Shown here piece by piece: positions 8,078 through 15,652 of a DNA stretch of 64,000 nucleotides. Origin of the DNA: Sandaracinaceae bacterium (GTDB lineage Bacteria; Myxococcota_A; Polyangia; Polyangiales; Houyiibacteriaceae); the NCBI GenBank assembly GCA_020633075.1, contig JACKEI010000001.1, positions 558,001 through 622,000 of the forward strand, given 5' to 3'. The position numbers and the translations under genes are program-made. The notes below the pieces were generated by a model. That model searched no databases and had not been told where the DNA came from. It saw nothing but the letters and a program-made list of their open reading frames with translations. How positions within the stretch are numbered: position 1 is the stretch's first letter; the number at the start of each line of letters is the position of its first letter.

Positions 8078-10147
8078 CTACTCCGCCGCGAGTGAGTTGT
8101 TCTTCTGATCCTCGAGCAGCCCGAGCCCGATGGCCATCGCCCGGCGTGCTCGCTCGAGCAGCTGCTCGTCGGTCTCGATCTTCGCGTTGGCGCGCTCCAG
8201 CCGCTCTGTCAGCTGCGCGTTGTCCGCCGTCAGGCTTGCGATCTGGGCCTCTGCGTCCGCCTTCGACGCTTCGAGCGCGGCGATGGTGGCGACGTGCGCG
8301 GCCACGCGGGCGTCCAGCTCGTCACGCTCGCTGGTGCGGGCCTCGAGGTCGCCTCGCAGCTGGTCGCGCTCCCCTTCGGTGAGAGCCAGCTTGCCGTTCA
8401 ACGCGGACTCGGACTCCTCGAGCTCGGCGACGCGCGCGCTGAGCTGAGTGCCGTTGGCTGTCGCTTCCGCCAGCTTCGACTCCGTGTCGGCCAGCTTGCG
8501 GCCAACGAGCGCGAGCTGCTTGCTGTGCTCGGCCTCGGCCGCCGCGACGGCGCGCTGCTTGTCGGCGGCTGCTGCCTCCTGCTCGCTCGCCACGCGGGCC
8601 TCGAGGGCCTCCGCGGCTTGCGCTGCGCTCGCCTGTAGCTGGGCGTCGTGCTCCGCCCGCAGCGCCGCGAGCGCTGCTTCCTGGGCTTCGGCGGCTGCCG
8701 CTGCGGCCGCTGCGAGGGCCTGCTCCTGCTGCTCCTGCGCGTCGCGCAGCGCCTGCTCGTGGGCGGTCTGGCGTGCGTCCGCTTCGGCCGTGAGCTCGGC
8801 TCGCAGCGCCTCGAGCGCTGCGCTCGCGTTCGCCGTGGCTTCTTCGAGCTGCGCCGCCGACGTGGCGCGCAACATCGCGAACTCGGAGTCCTTTGCGTCG
8901 GTCAGGGCCTCCAGCTGGGCCGCGCTGGCCGCGCGCGCGTCCGAGAGCTCCTGCGCCGCGCGGGCGCGCTCCGCGTCCAGCTCGCCTTGCAGCTTCTCGG
9001 CCTTCGCCTCGGCCCGCTCGATGCGCGCCTTCAGGTCTTCGGCGCGCTTGGCGCCTGCCTCTTTGTCGGCTCGCAGCGCGGCGACCTCTTCGTCGGCGCG
9101 CACCTTCTCGCGCTCGAGACCAAGCAGCTTGTCCTCGTAGTCCGCGACCTTGCGCTCCGTGGCGAGGCTCTTGTCGTTCAGGTCCAGCAGCTGTCGCTCT
9201 TTGGACGTGATCTGGTCGCGCAGGCCGAGCAGCTCCTTGTCCTTGCCGTTCAACGCCTCGCGCAGATCCAGGAACTCACGGCTGGAGACGCCGCCGCTCT
9301 TCGTGGCCTGCTCACGCAGGGCCGCGACCTCGGACTTGAGCACGTCCGCCTCGTTGGCCTTCCCCTTCGCAGCGGCGAGCTCACTCTCCAGCGCCGCGAG
9401 GCGGGCCTCGAGCGTCCGGGCTCGCTCGTCGGCGGCGCTCGCGCGCTCGTCGGCTGCGGTGGCGCGCGCCTCGGCGGCTCGCAACGCGCCCGTGTCGATC
9501 GCAGCCGCAGGCGCGGCCGGGGCCGCCACCACGACCTCCGGCTCCGGCTCCGGCGCTGGTGCGGGCGCGGGCTCGGGAGGCGCGTCGGTCGGGGGGGGCT
9601 CCTCGTCTTCCTGCAGCGCGCCCAGGAGTCCGTCGAACTCGTTCTCCGGCGCCGTTTCTTCGATGATGACCGCCTCGGCGGGCTCCTCTTCCAGCAGCAG
9701 GGCGTCGAAGGCGTCATCCGTGAAGGCCTCGAGCTCCTCGTCGAGCGCCTCGCCCTCGCCGCCGTTCGCGTCGAGCGGCACCAAGCGCGCGCAGATGTCG
9801 AAGAGCGCGTCGAAGGAGACGGGCTTCTTGACGTACTCGTCCGCGCGCGTGCGCAGCTTCTTGTGTTGCTCGAAGATCTCGTCGGCGTTGGCGTCGCTCG
9901 ACAAGATGACCATCGGGATCTCGGCGAGCGCCGGGTCCTTCTTGATCTTCTTGCAGACGAGGAATCCATTCATCCCGTCGAGCTCGATGGCGAGCAAGAT
10001 CAAGGTCGGCGGTGTGGCCTCGGCCGCGGCAATGCCGGCCTTGCCGTCGGTCACGACCGTGACGCTGGCGCCAACCTGCCCGAAGCCCGCCGAGAGCTGC
10101 TCGGAAAAGGCGCTGTCCTTCTCAAACACAAGAATCCGCTGCGACAT
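8078..10147 (-). CDS. FrzS/AglZ-like pseudo-receiver coiled-coil protein
   Basis: The ATG at 10147 follows an AAGGAG ribosome-binding site, giving 689 residues. Residues 1-120 form a receiver fold (RILVFEKD, PTLILLAIEL, EIPMVILSSD, ADEYVKKPV). The phosphoacceptor position is Ala (A53) instead of Asp, so it is a pseudo-receiver, as in myxobacterial FrzS. Residues about 120-230 are an acidic, proline-rich linker. From about 230 to 670 it is continuous Ala/Glu/Leu coiled coil, ending in LERARRAMAIGLGLLEDQK. FrzS and AglZ control type IV pili polarity or gliding in Myxococcus; a polarity or cytoskeletal role is inferred here. No motility genes lie beside it. Confidence 0.8.
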   Translation of the reverse strand: MSQRILVFEKDSAFSEQLSAGFGQVGASVTVVTDGKAGIAAAEATPPTLILLAIELDGMNGFLVCKKIKKDPALAEIPMVILSSDANADEIFEQHKKLRTRADEYVKKPVSFDALFDICARLVPLDANGGEGEALDEELEAFTDDAFDALLLEEEPAEAVIIEETAPENEFDGLLGALQEDEEPPPTDAPPEPAPAPAPEPEPEVVVAAPAAPAAAIDTGALRAAEARATAADERASAADERARTLEARLAALESELAAAKGKANEADVLKSEVAALREQATKSGGVSSREFLDLREALNGKDKELLGLRDQITSKERQLLDLNDKSLATERKVADYEDKLLGLEREKVRADEEVAALRADKEAGAKRAEDLKARIERAEAKAEKLQGELDAERARAAQELSDARAASAAQLEALTDAKDSEFAMLRATSAAQLEEATANASAALEALRAELTAEADARQTAHEQALRDAQEQQEQALAAAAAAAAEAQEAALAALRAEHDAQLQASAAQAAEALEARVASEQEAAAADKQRAVAAAEAEHSKQLALVGRKLADTESKLAEATANGTQLSARVAELEESESALNGKLALTEGERDQLRGDLEARTSERDELDARVAAHVATIAALEASKADAEAQIASLTADNAQLTERLERANAKIETDEQLLERARRAMAIGLGLLEDQKNNSLAAE

Positions 10148-10297
10148 GCTGCTCCTTCGCCCCCGTCGCACGGGCGCTCGACGGTCGCGCGCTCGGTCGG
10201 GTGGACCCAAGGGCGCCACGGGGAGCCGCAGGATAGTTCGCGCCGGAATCGCGTGTCAACGATTGCAGCGCGTAGAAAAGCGTCTGGTTTTGCCTAG

Positions 10298-10771
10298 TTA
10301 TCCAGCGTCGGAGGGGAGCCTGCCGGTCCACCAGTCCTCGAGGAGGCTGTGGAGATCGACCACACCCAGGGAGCCCCAGGCTGGGTCGAGGCGCAGCTCG
10401 GTCCCGTCGGCGAGCGCGCAGACGACCTGCAGCGTGTCGTCGTCGAGGGACATGCCGACGATGTTCGCGCGCGGGAGGTCGAGGGTGCCTTCGGCCGTGC
10501 TTACCGAGAGCCCGTCTTCACGCAGGGTCAGGCTCCAGGCTGCGCGCTCGACGGCGCGTTTACGGCCCCGCCGCGCGGCGACCAGCCAGCCCACGGAAGC
10601 CAGGACACAGAGGGCGCCGAGCAGGAACAGCACCAACTCGCCGGGGGAGGCGAGCAGCAGGAGCAGCCCGCAGGGCCCCGTCACCAGGGCTGCGACCAAG
10701 CGCGCACGCACCATGTCGCGCTCCACCTGAGTGGCGTAGGGCAGGGTCACTGGGGGCGGCGCGAGGGGCAT
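10298..10771 (-). CDS. Hypothetical membrane protein, 157 aa
   Basis: From the ATG at 10771 the product has two adjacent hydrophobic helices (VAALVTGPCGLLLLLAS, LFLLGALCVLASVGWLVAA), then a cytosolic-looking domain with alternating strands (LTLREDGLSVSTAEGTL, DTLQVVCALADGTELRL) resembling bacterial PH-like domains. This is only a structural impression. It starts 5 bp after the stop of the upstream lipoprotein-like gene, so it is the third gene of the CobA-HemD operon. Confidence 0.6.
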   Translation of the reverse strand: MPLAPPPVTLPYATQVERDMVRARLVAALVTGPCGLLLLLASPGELVLFLLGALCVLASVGWLVAARRGRKRAVERAAWSLTLREDGLSVSTAEGTLDLPRANIVGMSLDDDTLQVVCALADGTELRLDPAWGSLGVVDLHSLLEDWWTGRLPSDAG

Positions 10772-10776
10772 CGCCC

Positions 10777-11205
10777 TCAGCGCGCGACGACGCGCAGGAA
10801 GAAGCGTTGGTCCGTGTTGTTGCGCACCGACACCGTCTCGCTGGTCGCCCCCACGATCAGCCCAGCGTCGCCGGAGGCCAGGGTCGCGGACGCGCCGTCT
10901 GCCGAGAACGCGATGTAGATCAGGACGGCCTTCGGCACGCGACCGAGGGGGTGCGCGATCTCGAAGGTGGTGCGGGCGGTGAAGGGGATCCACTCGCAGG
11001 TGTCGCCAAACCAGCCTGCGGTCTCCCACTCTTCGAGCGTCGGGTCGAAGTCCGCGCAAGGGAGGTCGGCGGCGTCCACGCGCACGGGTGTCTGGGCCGA
11101 CGCGTCGCCACAGCCCGCGCACCCGACAGCCGGCAGCAGGGCGGCGAGCGCGAGCGTGACGCACAGGGTAGAGGCGCGACGGGCTGGAGAGCTGGGGAGG
11201 GTCAT
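10777..11205 (-). CDS. Hypothetical secreted or lipoprotein, 142 aa
   Basis: The product begins with a signal sequence (ARRASTLCVTLALAALLPAVGC) ending in a possible lipobox Cys, then a Cys-containing mature part with no known motif (DLPCADFDP, GDTCEWIPF). The ATG overlaps the stop of the CobA-HemD gene (ATGA), so translation is coupled. The role is unknown; it probably lies at the membrane or in the periplasm. Confidence 0.6.
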   Translation of the reverse strand: MTLPSSPARRASTLCVTLALAALLPAVGCAGCGDASAQTPVRVDAADLPCADFDPTLEEWETAGWFGDTCEWIPFTARTTFEIAHPLGRVPKAVLIYIAFSADGASATLASGDAGLIVGATSETVSVRNNTDQRFFLRVVAR

Positions 11206-12779
11206 GTGGAGCGGGTCTTCGTGTGGGCGTCGTGTTCGAGGAGCTCGACCATCGCGGCCACCGTGTGGGGCGAGGCTTCGAGGGTGGGCTCGAGCCCCGC
11301 GCTTCGTAGCGTGGCAGAGGTGACCGGGCCGATCGAGAGCAGCGTGCGGCCAGCGAGCAGCGCGTGTGCATCGGCGCCGTCCTCCGCGAGGGCGTCCAGC
11401 AGGTTGCGCACGGTGGACGACGACGTGAAGGCCACTGTGTCCACTGGCGGGAGTCCGTCCTCGTCTGCATCGGCAGCCAGCGCCTGCCGGAGCGCGGCGC
11501 GGGTCTCCTGGTCCGGTCCGAGCGTCTCATACGCCGTCACGACATCGACCTCGACTCCCGCCGCGCGTAGCGAGCCGGGCAGCACCTCGCGGGCCACCTT
11601 GGCGCGGGGGAGCAGCACCTTGTCTCCTGGCTGGACGACCGACAACAGCGCCTCGAGGATGCCCTCCGCGCGGCTGTCGGTGGGGGTCAGGTCTGCGCGC
11701 ACACCGCGAGCGCGGAGCTCGTCCGCCGTCTTGGGGCCGATGGCGGCCACCAGCGCCGTGCCTAGCGCGCGGGCGTCGCGGTCCTGAGCGTACAGCTCGT
11801 CGAAGAACGCGCGCACCGCGTTGGCGGAGGTGAAGACCACGGCGCGGTAGCTGAGTGGCCCCGCGACCACCTTCCGCAGAGGCTCGAGGTCGGCCGGGGG
11901 CTCGACCCGGATCGTCGGCAAGCAGAGGGTGTCTGCCCCGGCCGCACGCAGCCGCGCGACCAGCGCGCCGGCCTGATCCACGGCGCGCGTCACCAGCACC
12001 CGCCGGCCGAAGAGGGGCTTGTTGTCGAACCAGCGCAGCGAGTCGCGCAGCGTCACCACTTCGCCCACGATGGTCAGCGCGGGCGTCCCGATGCCGGCTG
12101 CGGCGACGCGCTCGTGGATGTCGGCGACCGTGCCCACGACCGTCCGCTGACGCGGAAGTGACGCCCACTGCACCACCGCCACGGGGGTCTCAGGGGAGCG
12201 CCCGTGCTCCATCAGCGCGCGCATCAGGCCAGGCAGGCGGCGGCGACCCATGAAGATGACCAGCGTCTGGGTGGCCGTGGCCAAGCGCCCCCAGTCGTGG
12301 CTCGACGCGTCCTTCTCGGGTGACTCGGTGGCCGTGATGTAGGCCACGCTGGACGCCAGGTCACGGTGCGTGAGGGACAGGCCCGCGTAGGCTGTCGCCG
12401 CCAGCGGAGAAGGAACTCCCGGCACCACCTCGAAGGGGATGCCGGCGGCGGCGAGGGCCTCGGCCTCCTCGGAGCCACGCCCGAAGAGGTAGGGGTCGCC
12501 CCCCTTGAGGCGCACCACGTGGTGGCCCGCGCGCGCGGCCTCCACCAGCTTCTCGTTGATCGCGGTCTGCCGCTCGCTGACTCGACCACCGCGCTTGCCG
12601 ACGAAGATGCGCTCGGCGCCCGGCGGCGCGTGGCGCAGCAGCTCGGCGTGCACCAGCGCGTCGTAGAGCACGACGTCGGCCTGCTGCAGGTGGCGCAGGG
12701 CGCGCAGGGTGATCAGCTCCGGGTCGCCGGGTCCGGCGCCGACGAGATAGACACGACCGAGTGCGGGCGCAGTGGACAC
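11202..12779 (-). CDS. cobA-hemD: Uroporphyrinogen-III C-methyltransferase / uroporphyrinogen-III synthase fusion
   Basis: The 525-residue product joins two enzymes of tetrapyrrole synthesis. Residues about 8-250 are SUMT (CobA): VYLVGAGPGDPELIT at the start, RLKGGDPYLFGRG, and GIPFEVVPGVPS for S-adenosylmethionine binding. Residues about 260-515 are HemD-type synthase: RVLVTRA, VVFTSANAVRAFF, AAIGPKTADELRARG, VAFTSSSTVRNLL and SIGPVTSATLRSAGL. HemD closes hydroxymethylbilane to uroporphyrinogen III; CobA methylates C2 and C7 to make precorrin-2 for siroheme or cobalamin. Both act in the cytosol. The fusion occurs in several bacteria. It leads a three-gene operon with two hypothetical membrane/secreted proteins. 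Confidence 0.93.
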   Translation of the reverse strand: MSTAPALGRVYLVGAGPGDPELITLRALRHLQQADVVLYDALVHAELLRHAPPGAERIFVGKRGGRVSERQTAINEKLVEAARAGHHVVRLKGGDPYLFGRGSEEAEALAAAGIPFEVVPGVPSPLAATAYAGLSLTHRDLASSVAYITATESPEKDASSHDWGRLATATQTLVIFMGRRRLPGLMRALMEHGRSPETPVAVVQWASLPRQRTVVGTVADIHERVAAAGIGTPALTIVGEVVTLRDSLRWFDNKPLFGRRVLVTRAVDQAGALVARLRAAGADTLCLPTIRVEPPADLEPLRKVVAGPLSYRAVVFTSANAVRAFFDELYAQDRDARALGTALVAAIGPKTADELRARGVRADLTPTDSRAEGILEALLSVVQPGDKVLLPRAKVAREVLPGSLRAAGVEVDVVTAYETLGPDQETRAALRQALAADADEDGLPPVDTVAFTSSSTVRNLLDALAEDGADAHALLAGRTLLSIGPVTSATLRSAGLEPTLEASPHTVAAMVELLEHDAHTKTRST

Positions 12780-12863
12780 GCGCGGCAGTGTAGAGCGACC
12801 TGTCGGGAGAGCAATCGCTCGCCGCCGTTGACCGCGGGCGGCGAAAGCGAGTACGGAGAGAGG

Positions 12864-13616
12864 ATGGTCGACCCCACCGACGATGACGACGACGCGACGG
12901 ATCTCGACGCAGAAGAGCGCCCGAAGCCAAGGGCCCGCGCCGGCGTGCGCTCACGCACGGACGACACGGCCAAGAGCGGGGCAGACCGCGCACGCGAAGA
13001 AGCGAGCGCGCGCCATGACCACAGCCACGCCACCCACGAAGACGATGAGGACGAGGACGACGAGGACGAGGAGGACGACCACGACGACGAAGCGTCGCCG
13101 CCGCCCCGCGCTGCTCCGCCACCCCGCCAAAGCCAGCCGCCTCGCCCAAGCCAGCCTCCCAGGCCAGAGCACGGCTCCGAGCACCGTCGCGACCGCCGCG
13201 AGAGCCTGTTCCGCGAGACCTTGCGGCGGGCTGTGGAGAAGAGCGTCGAGGCGGGCGTCGAGACCTTCACCAAGGCCGACAGCGCGTTCCGTGGCGCGGT
13301 CGGCGCGGTCGAAGAGGCCAAGCTCCCCAAGGAGTTTGCCAACGTCTTCTTTTCTCAGGTGGACGAGACCAAGAACGCCGTCGTGCGTGTCGTGGCCCGT
13401 GAGGTGCGTGAGTTCCTCGAGGCCACCGACCTGGCCGACGAGTTCTACCGGGCGCTGACCAGCCTGTCGTTCGAGATCAAGACTGAGATCCGCTTCATCC
13501 CCAACGACTCGGGGGGCGTGAAGCCCGATGTCCGCGCGAAGGTGTCGCCCAAGCGCGACAAGGACCGCGACAAGCGCCGTCGCGACGGCGGGCGCGAGGA
13601 CCCCGACGCCGAGTAG
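12864..13616 (+). CDS. Hypothetical charged low-complexity protein
   Basis: The ATG at 12864 follows GGAGAGAGG. The first 110 of 250 residues are a disordered, highly charged region with long Asp/Glu runs interspersed with His, then a Pro/Gln/Arg stretch. The second half is a helical domain (RRAVEKSVEAGVETFTKAD, FANVFFSQVDETKNAVVRVV, VREFLEATDLADEFYRALTS) with a basic tail. It could be a chaperone- or DNA-associated accessory protein, but no family is recognised. It diverges from the CobA-HemD operon and is followed after 51 bp by the glycosyltransferase. Confidence 0.65.
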   Translation: MVDPTDDDDDATDLDAEERPKPRARAGVRSRTDDTAKSGADRAREEASARHDHSHATHEDDEDEDDEDEEDDHDDEASPPPRAAPPPRQSQPPRPSQPPRPEHGSEHRRDRRESLFRETLRRAVEKSVEAGVETFTKADSAFRGAVGAVEEAKLPKEFANVFFSQVDETKNAVVRVVAREVREFLEATDLADEFYRALTSLSFEIKTEIRFIPNDSGGVKPDVRAKVSPKRDKDRDKRRRDGGREDPDAE

Positions 13617-13667
13617 GGCGACGTCGGCGAGGGGCGCGCACGCGCCGTTTGGGCTATCTCGCGGCTC

Positions 13668-14780
13668 ATGGCCAGCGTCCTCTACGTCTCCAAGCCCGTC
13701 GCGCCCCCGTGGAACGACAGCTCCAAGAACCTGGTGCGCGACCTCGCGCTGGGGCTCACGCGCTACGCGCCGGCCGTCATGACCCGCCGCGGAGAGGACC
13801 ACACGCTGGGTGACGCGGTGGGGGCCGACCCCGTGTATCCGGCGAGCGCAGGCGGCTTTGCGCCTGGCATGAAGGACAACGCGCGCGTCATGGGGCGCCT
13901 CATGCTCGGCAGCGCCCCGGACCTTCTGCACTTCTTCTTTGCCCCCAACCCAAAGAGCTCGGCGGCTGGGCGGCTGGCGACCCGCCTGCGCCGCATCCCC
14001 TCCGTGCACACCATCTGCAGCGCCCCGCGCGAGGAGCAAGAGGCCGCGCGGGTGCTCTTCGCAGACAAGAACGTAGTGCTCAGCGCCCACACGGAGGCGC
14101 GCATGCTGGCGGCCGGCGTCTCGCGGGAGCGCCTGGTGCGTATCCCTCCCGCGATTGCGCCTCTCACTCCACCGACCGCGGCAGAGGTGCTGCGCGCGCG
14201 TGGGCAGTTCGCGCTGCCGGCGGACGCGCCTCTCTTCTGCTATCCGGGGGACCTCGAGTTCGGACGCGGCGCCGTCACCGTGCTGGACGCCTTCGCAGCG
14301 CTACCTGGGCGCGACGCCCTGCTGGTCATGGCCTGCCGCGCGAAGACGGCCGGCGCCAAGGAGGCGGAGCAGTCGCTCCGGGCCCACGCGCAGGAGCGCG
14401 GCGTGAGCGAGAGGGTCGTGTGGGTGGGCGAGACCAACGCCATCCATGACCTCTTGGGCGCGGTGGACGTGGTGCTCCTGCCCACGGACACGCTCTACGC
14501 CAAGATGGACTACCCGCTGGTGATCCTCGAGGCCATGTCCCTCGGGAAGCCCGTGGTGGTCGGCACCGGGACGCCGGCCGAGGAGCTCTGCGAGGGCGAC
14601 GCGGCCATCGCCACCGAGGTCACAGAGGGCGCCGTGCTGGACGTGATGGCGCGTCTACTGGACGACGCCGCAGCGCGCGCGCGCCACGGTGCGGCGGGGC
14701 GGGCGCGCGTCCTCGACGCGTACACGCGCGCCCCCATGGCGGCGGCTTACGAGGCCCTCTACGACGAACTCTGCGCTTGA
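13668..14780 (+). CDS. GT4-like glycosyltransferase
   Basis: A 370-residue GT-B-fold protein. The N-terminal half has ASVLYVSKPVAPPWNDSSKNLVRDLALGL, the acceptor-side glycine/lysine region. The C-terminal half has the nucleotide-sugar site: LVRIPPAI, FCYPGDLEFGRG, VWVGETNAIHDLLGAVDVVLLPT and the catalytic KMDYPLVILEAMSLGKPVV segment, in which Glu-x7-Glu is only partly kept. It probably transfers a sugar to a lipid or polysaccharide at the inner face of the membrane. It is coupled to the methyltransferase gene that begins near its stop, suggesting that both act on the same glycan or glycolipid. Confidence 0.78.
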   Translation: MASVLYVSKPVAPPWNDSSKNLVRDLALGLTRYAPAVMTRRGEDHTLGDAVGADPVYPASAGGFAPGMKDNARVMGRLMLGSAPDLLHFFFAPNPKSSAAGRLATRLRRIPSVHTICSAPREEQEAARVLFADKNVVLSAHTEARMLAAGVSRERLVRIPPAIAPLTPPTAAEVLRARGQFALPADAPLFCYPGDLEFGRGAVTVLDAFAALPGRDALLVMACRAKTAGAKEAEQSLRAHAQERGVSERVVWVGETNAIHDLLGAVDVVLLPTDTLYAKMDYPLVILEAMSLGKPVVVGTGTPAEELCEGDAAIATEVTEGAVLDVMARLLDDAAARARHGAAGRARVLDAYTRAPMAAAYEALYDELCA

Positions 14781-14812
14781 CCGGAGGGCCGCTTGGCCTC
14801 ACCAAACGCGCC

Positions 14813-15568
14813 ATGTCCAGCGACAAGCGCAGCCAGCGCCCGGCCGGGGATGCGTCCCAGGCCCAGGCCAAGACCTACTACGACGACTTCAGCGGGTGGT
14901 ACGAGCGTGAGCGCTCGCGCGGCTACCACGTCATGCTCGACGACATCGAGGTCGCTGTCGCGGAGCCCTTCGCGCGCGGCAAGGACATCCTCGAGATGGG
15001 CTGCGGCACGGGCCTGATCATGCGCCGCCTTGCTCCCCTGGCGCGCTCGGCCAAGGGGGTGGACATCTCGCCCGGCATGATCGAGCTCGCCAAAGAGCGC
15101 GGGCTGGACGTACAGCTGGGCAGCGTCACGGAGCTGCCCTTCGAGGACCAGAGCTTCGACCTGGTCTACAGCTTCAAGGTGCTGGCCCACATCCCCGACA
15201 TCGGCGTGGCCCTCAGCGAGGCTGCCCGCGTGACGCGCCCCGGCGGGCACATGCTGCTGGAGTTCTACAACCCGCTCAGCCTGCGCTACGCCGCCAAGCG
15301 CATCGCTGGTCCGCAGCGCATCAGCGAGACGCGCACCGAGGCGGACATGTACACGCGCTGGGACTCGCCCTTCGTCATCCCCAAGCTGCTGCCGCCCAAC
15401 GTCCAGCTCGAAGGGTTTCGCGGGGTGCGCGTGCTCACGCCGGCCGCGTTCGTGCACCGGGTGCCCGTCGTGGGTGCCGCGCTGCGCCGCGCGGAGAGCT
15501 TGGTGGTGGACTCACCGCTGCGCTACTTCGGCGGCTTCCTCATCGCCGTGCTCAAGCGCGTGGACTGA
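14813..15568 (+). CDS. Class I SAM-dependent methyltransferase
   Basis: The ATG at 14813 is preferred; a TTG at 14777 overlapping the previous stop is a possible alternative. Residues about 50-150 form a Rossmann-type methyltransferase domain: DILEMGCGTGLIMRRLAP (motif I), KGVDISPGMIELAKERG, GSVTELPFEDQSFDLVYSFKVLAHI (motifs II-III) and EAARVTRPGGHMLLEFYNP. This is the Methyltransf_11/UbiE type. The 3' part is specific to this protein and has no motif I recognise. It follows the glycosyltransferase in an apparent two-gene operon and ends at a strong terminator. Confidence 0.85.
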   Translation: MSSDKRSQRPAGDASQAQAKTYYDDFSGWYERERSRGYHVMLDDIEVAVAEPFARGKDILEMGCGTGLIMRRLAPLARSAKGVDISPGMIELAKERGLDVQLGSVTELPFEDQSFDLVYSFKVLAHIPDIGVALSEAARVTRPGGHMLLEFYNPLSLRYAAKRIAGPQRISETRTEADMYTRWDSPFVIPKLLPPNVQLEGFRGVRVLTPAAFVHRVPVVGAALRRAESLVVDSPLRYFGGFLIAVLKRVD

Positions 15569-15596
15569 GCCTCGGCACCGCAGCTCGCCTGAATTG

Positions 15597-15635
15597 AAAG
15601 AGCCCGGTCACCGCCAGCGCGGTACCGGGCTCTTG
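15597..15635. terminator. Bidirectional intrinsic-type terminator
   Basis: An 11-bp perfect stem (AAGAGCCCGGT, 15598-15608, with ACCGGGCTCTT, 15624-15634) encloses a second 5-bp stem (ACCGC/GCGGT) with one bulged base. A short A-run precedes it and TT follows, so it can work in both directions between the convergent methyltransferase and helicase genes. Confidence 0.8.
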
Positions 15636-15652
15636 CCGTAGCGCGCTCGCGC

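Noticed and set aside
8648..10297. Plus-strand open frame of 549 codons opposite the FrzS-like gene
   Set aside because: High-GC shadow of a coiled-coil gene; composition is extreme and no motif is present.
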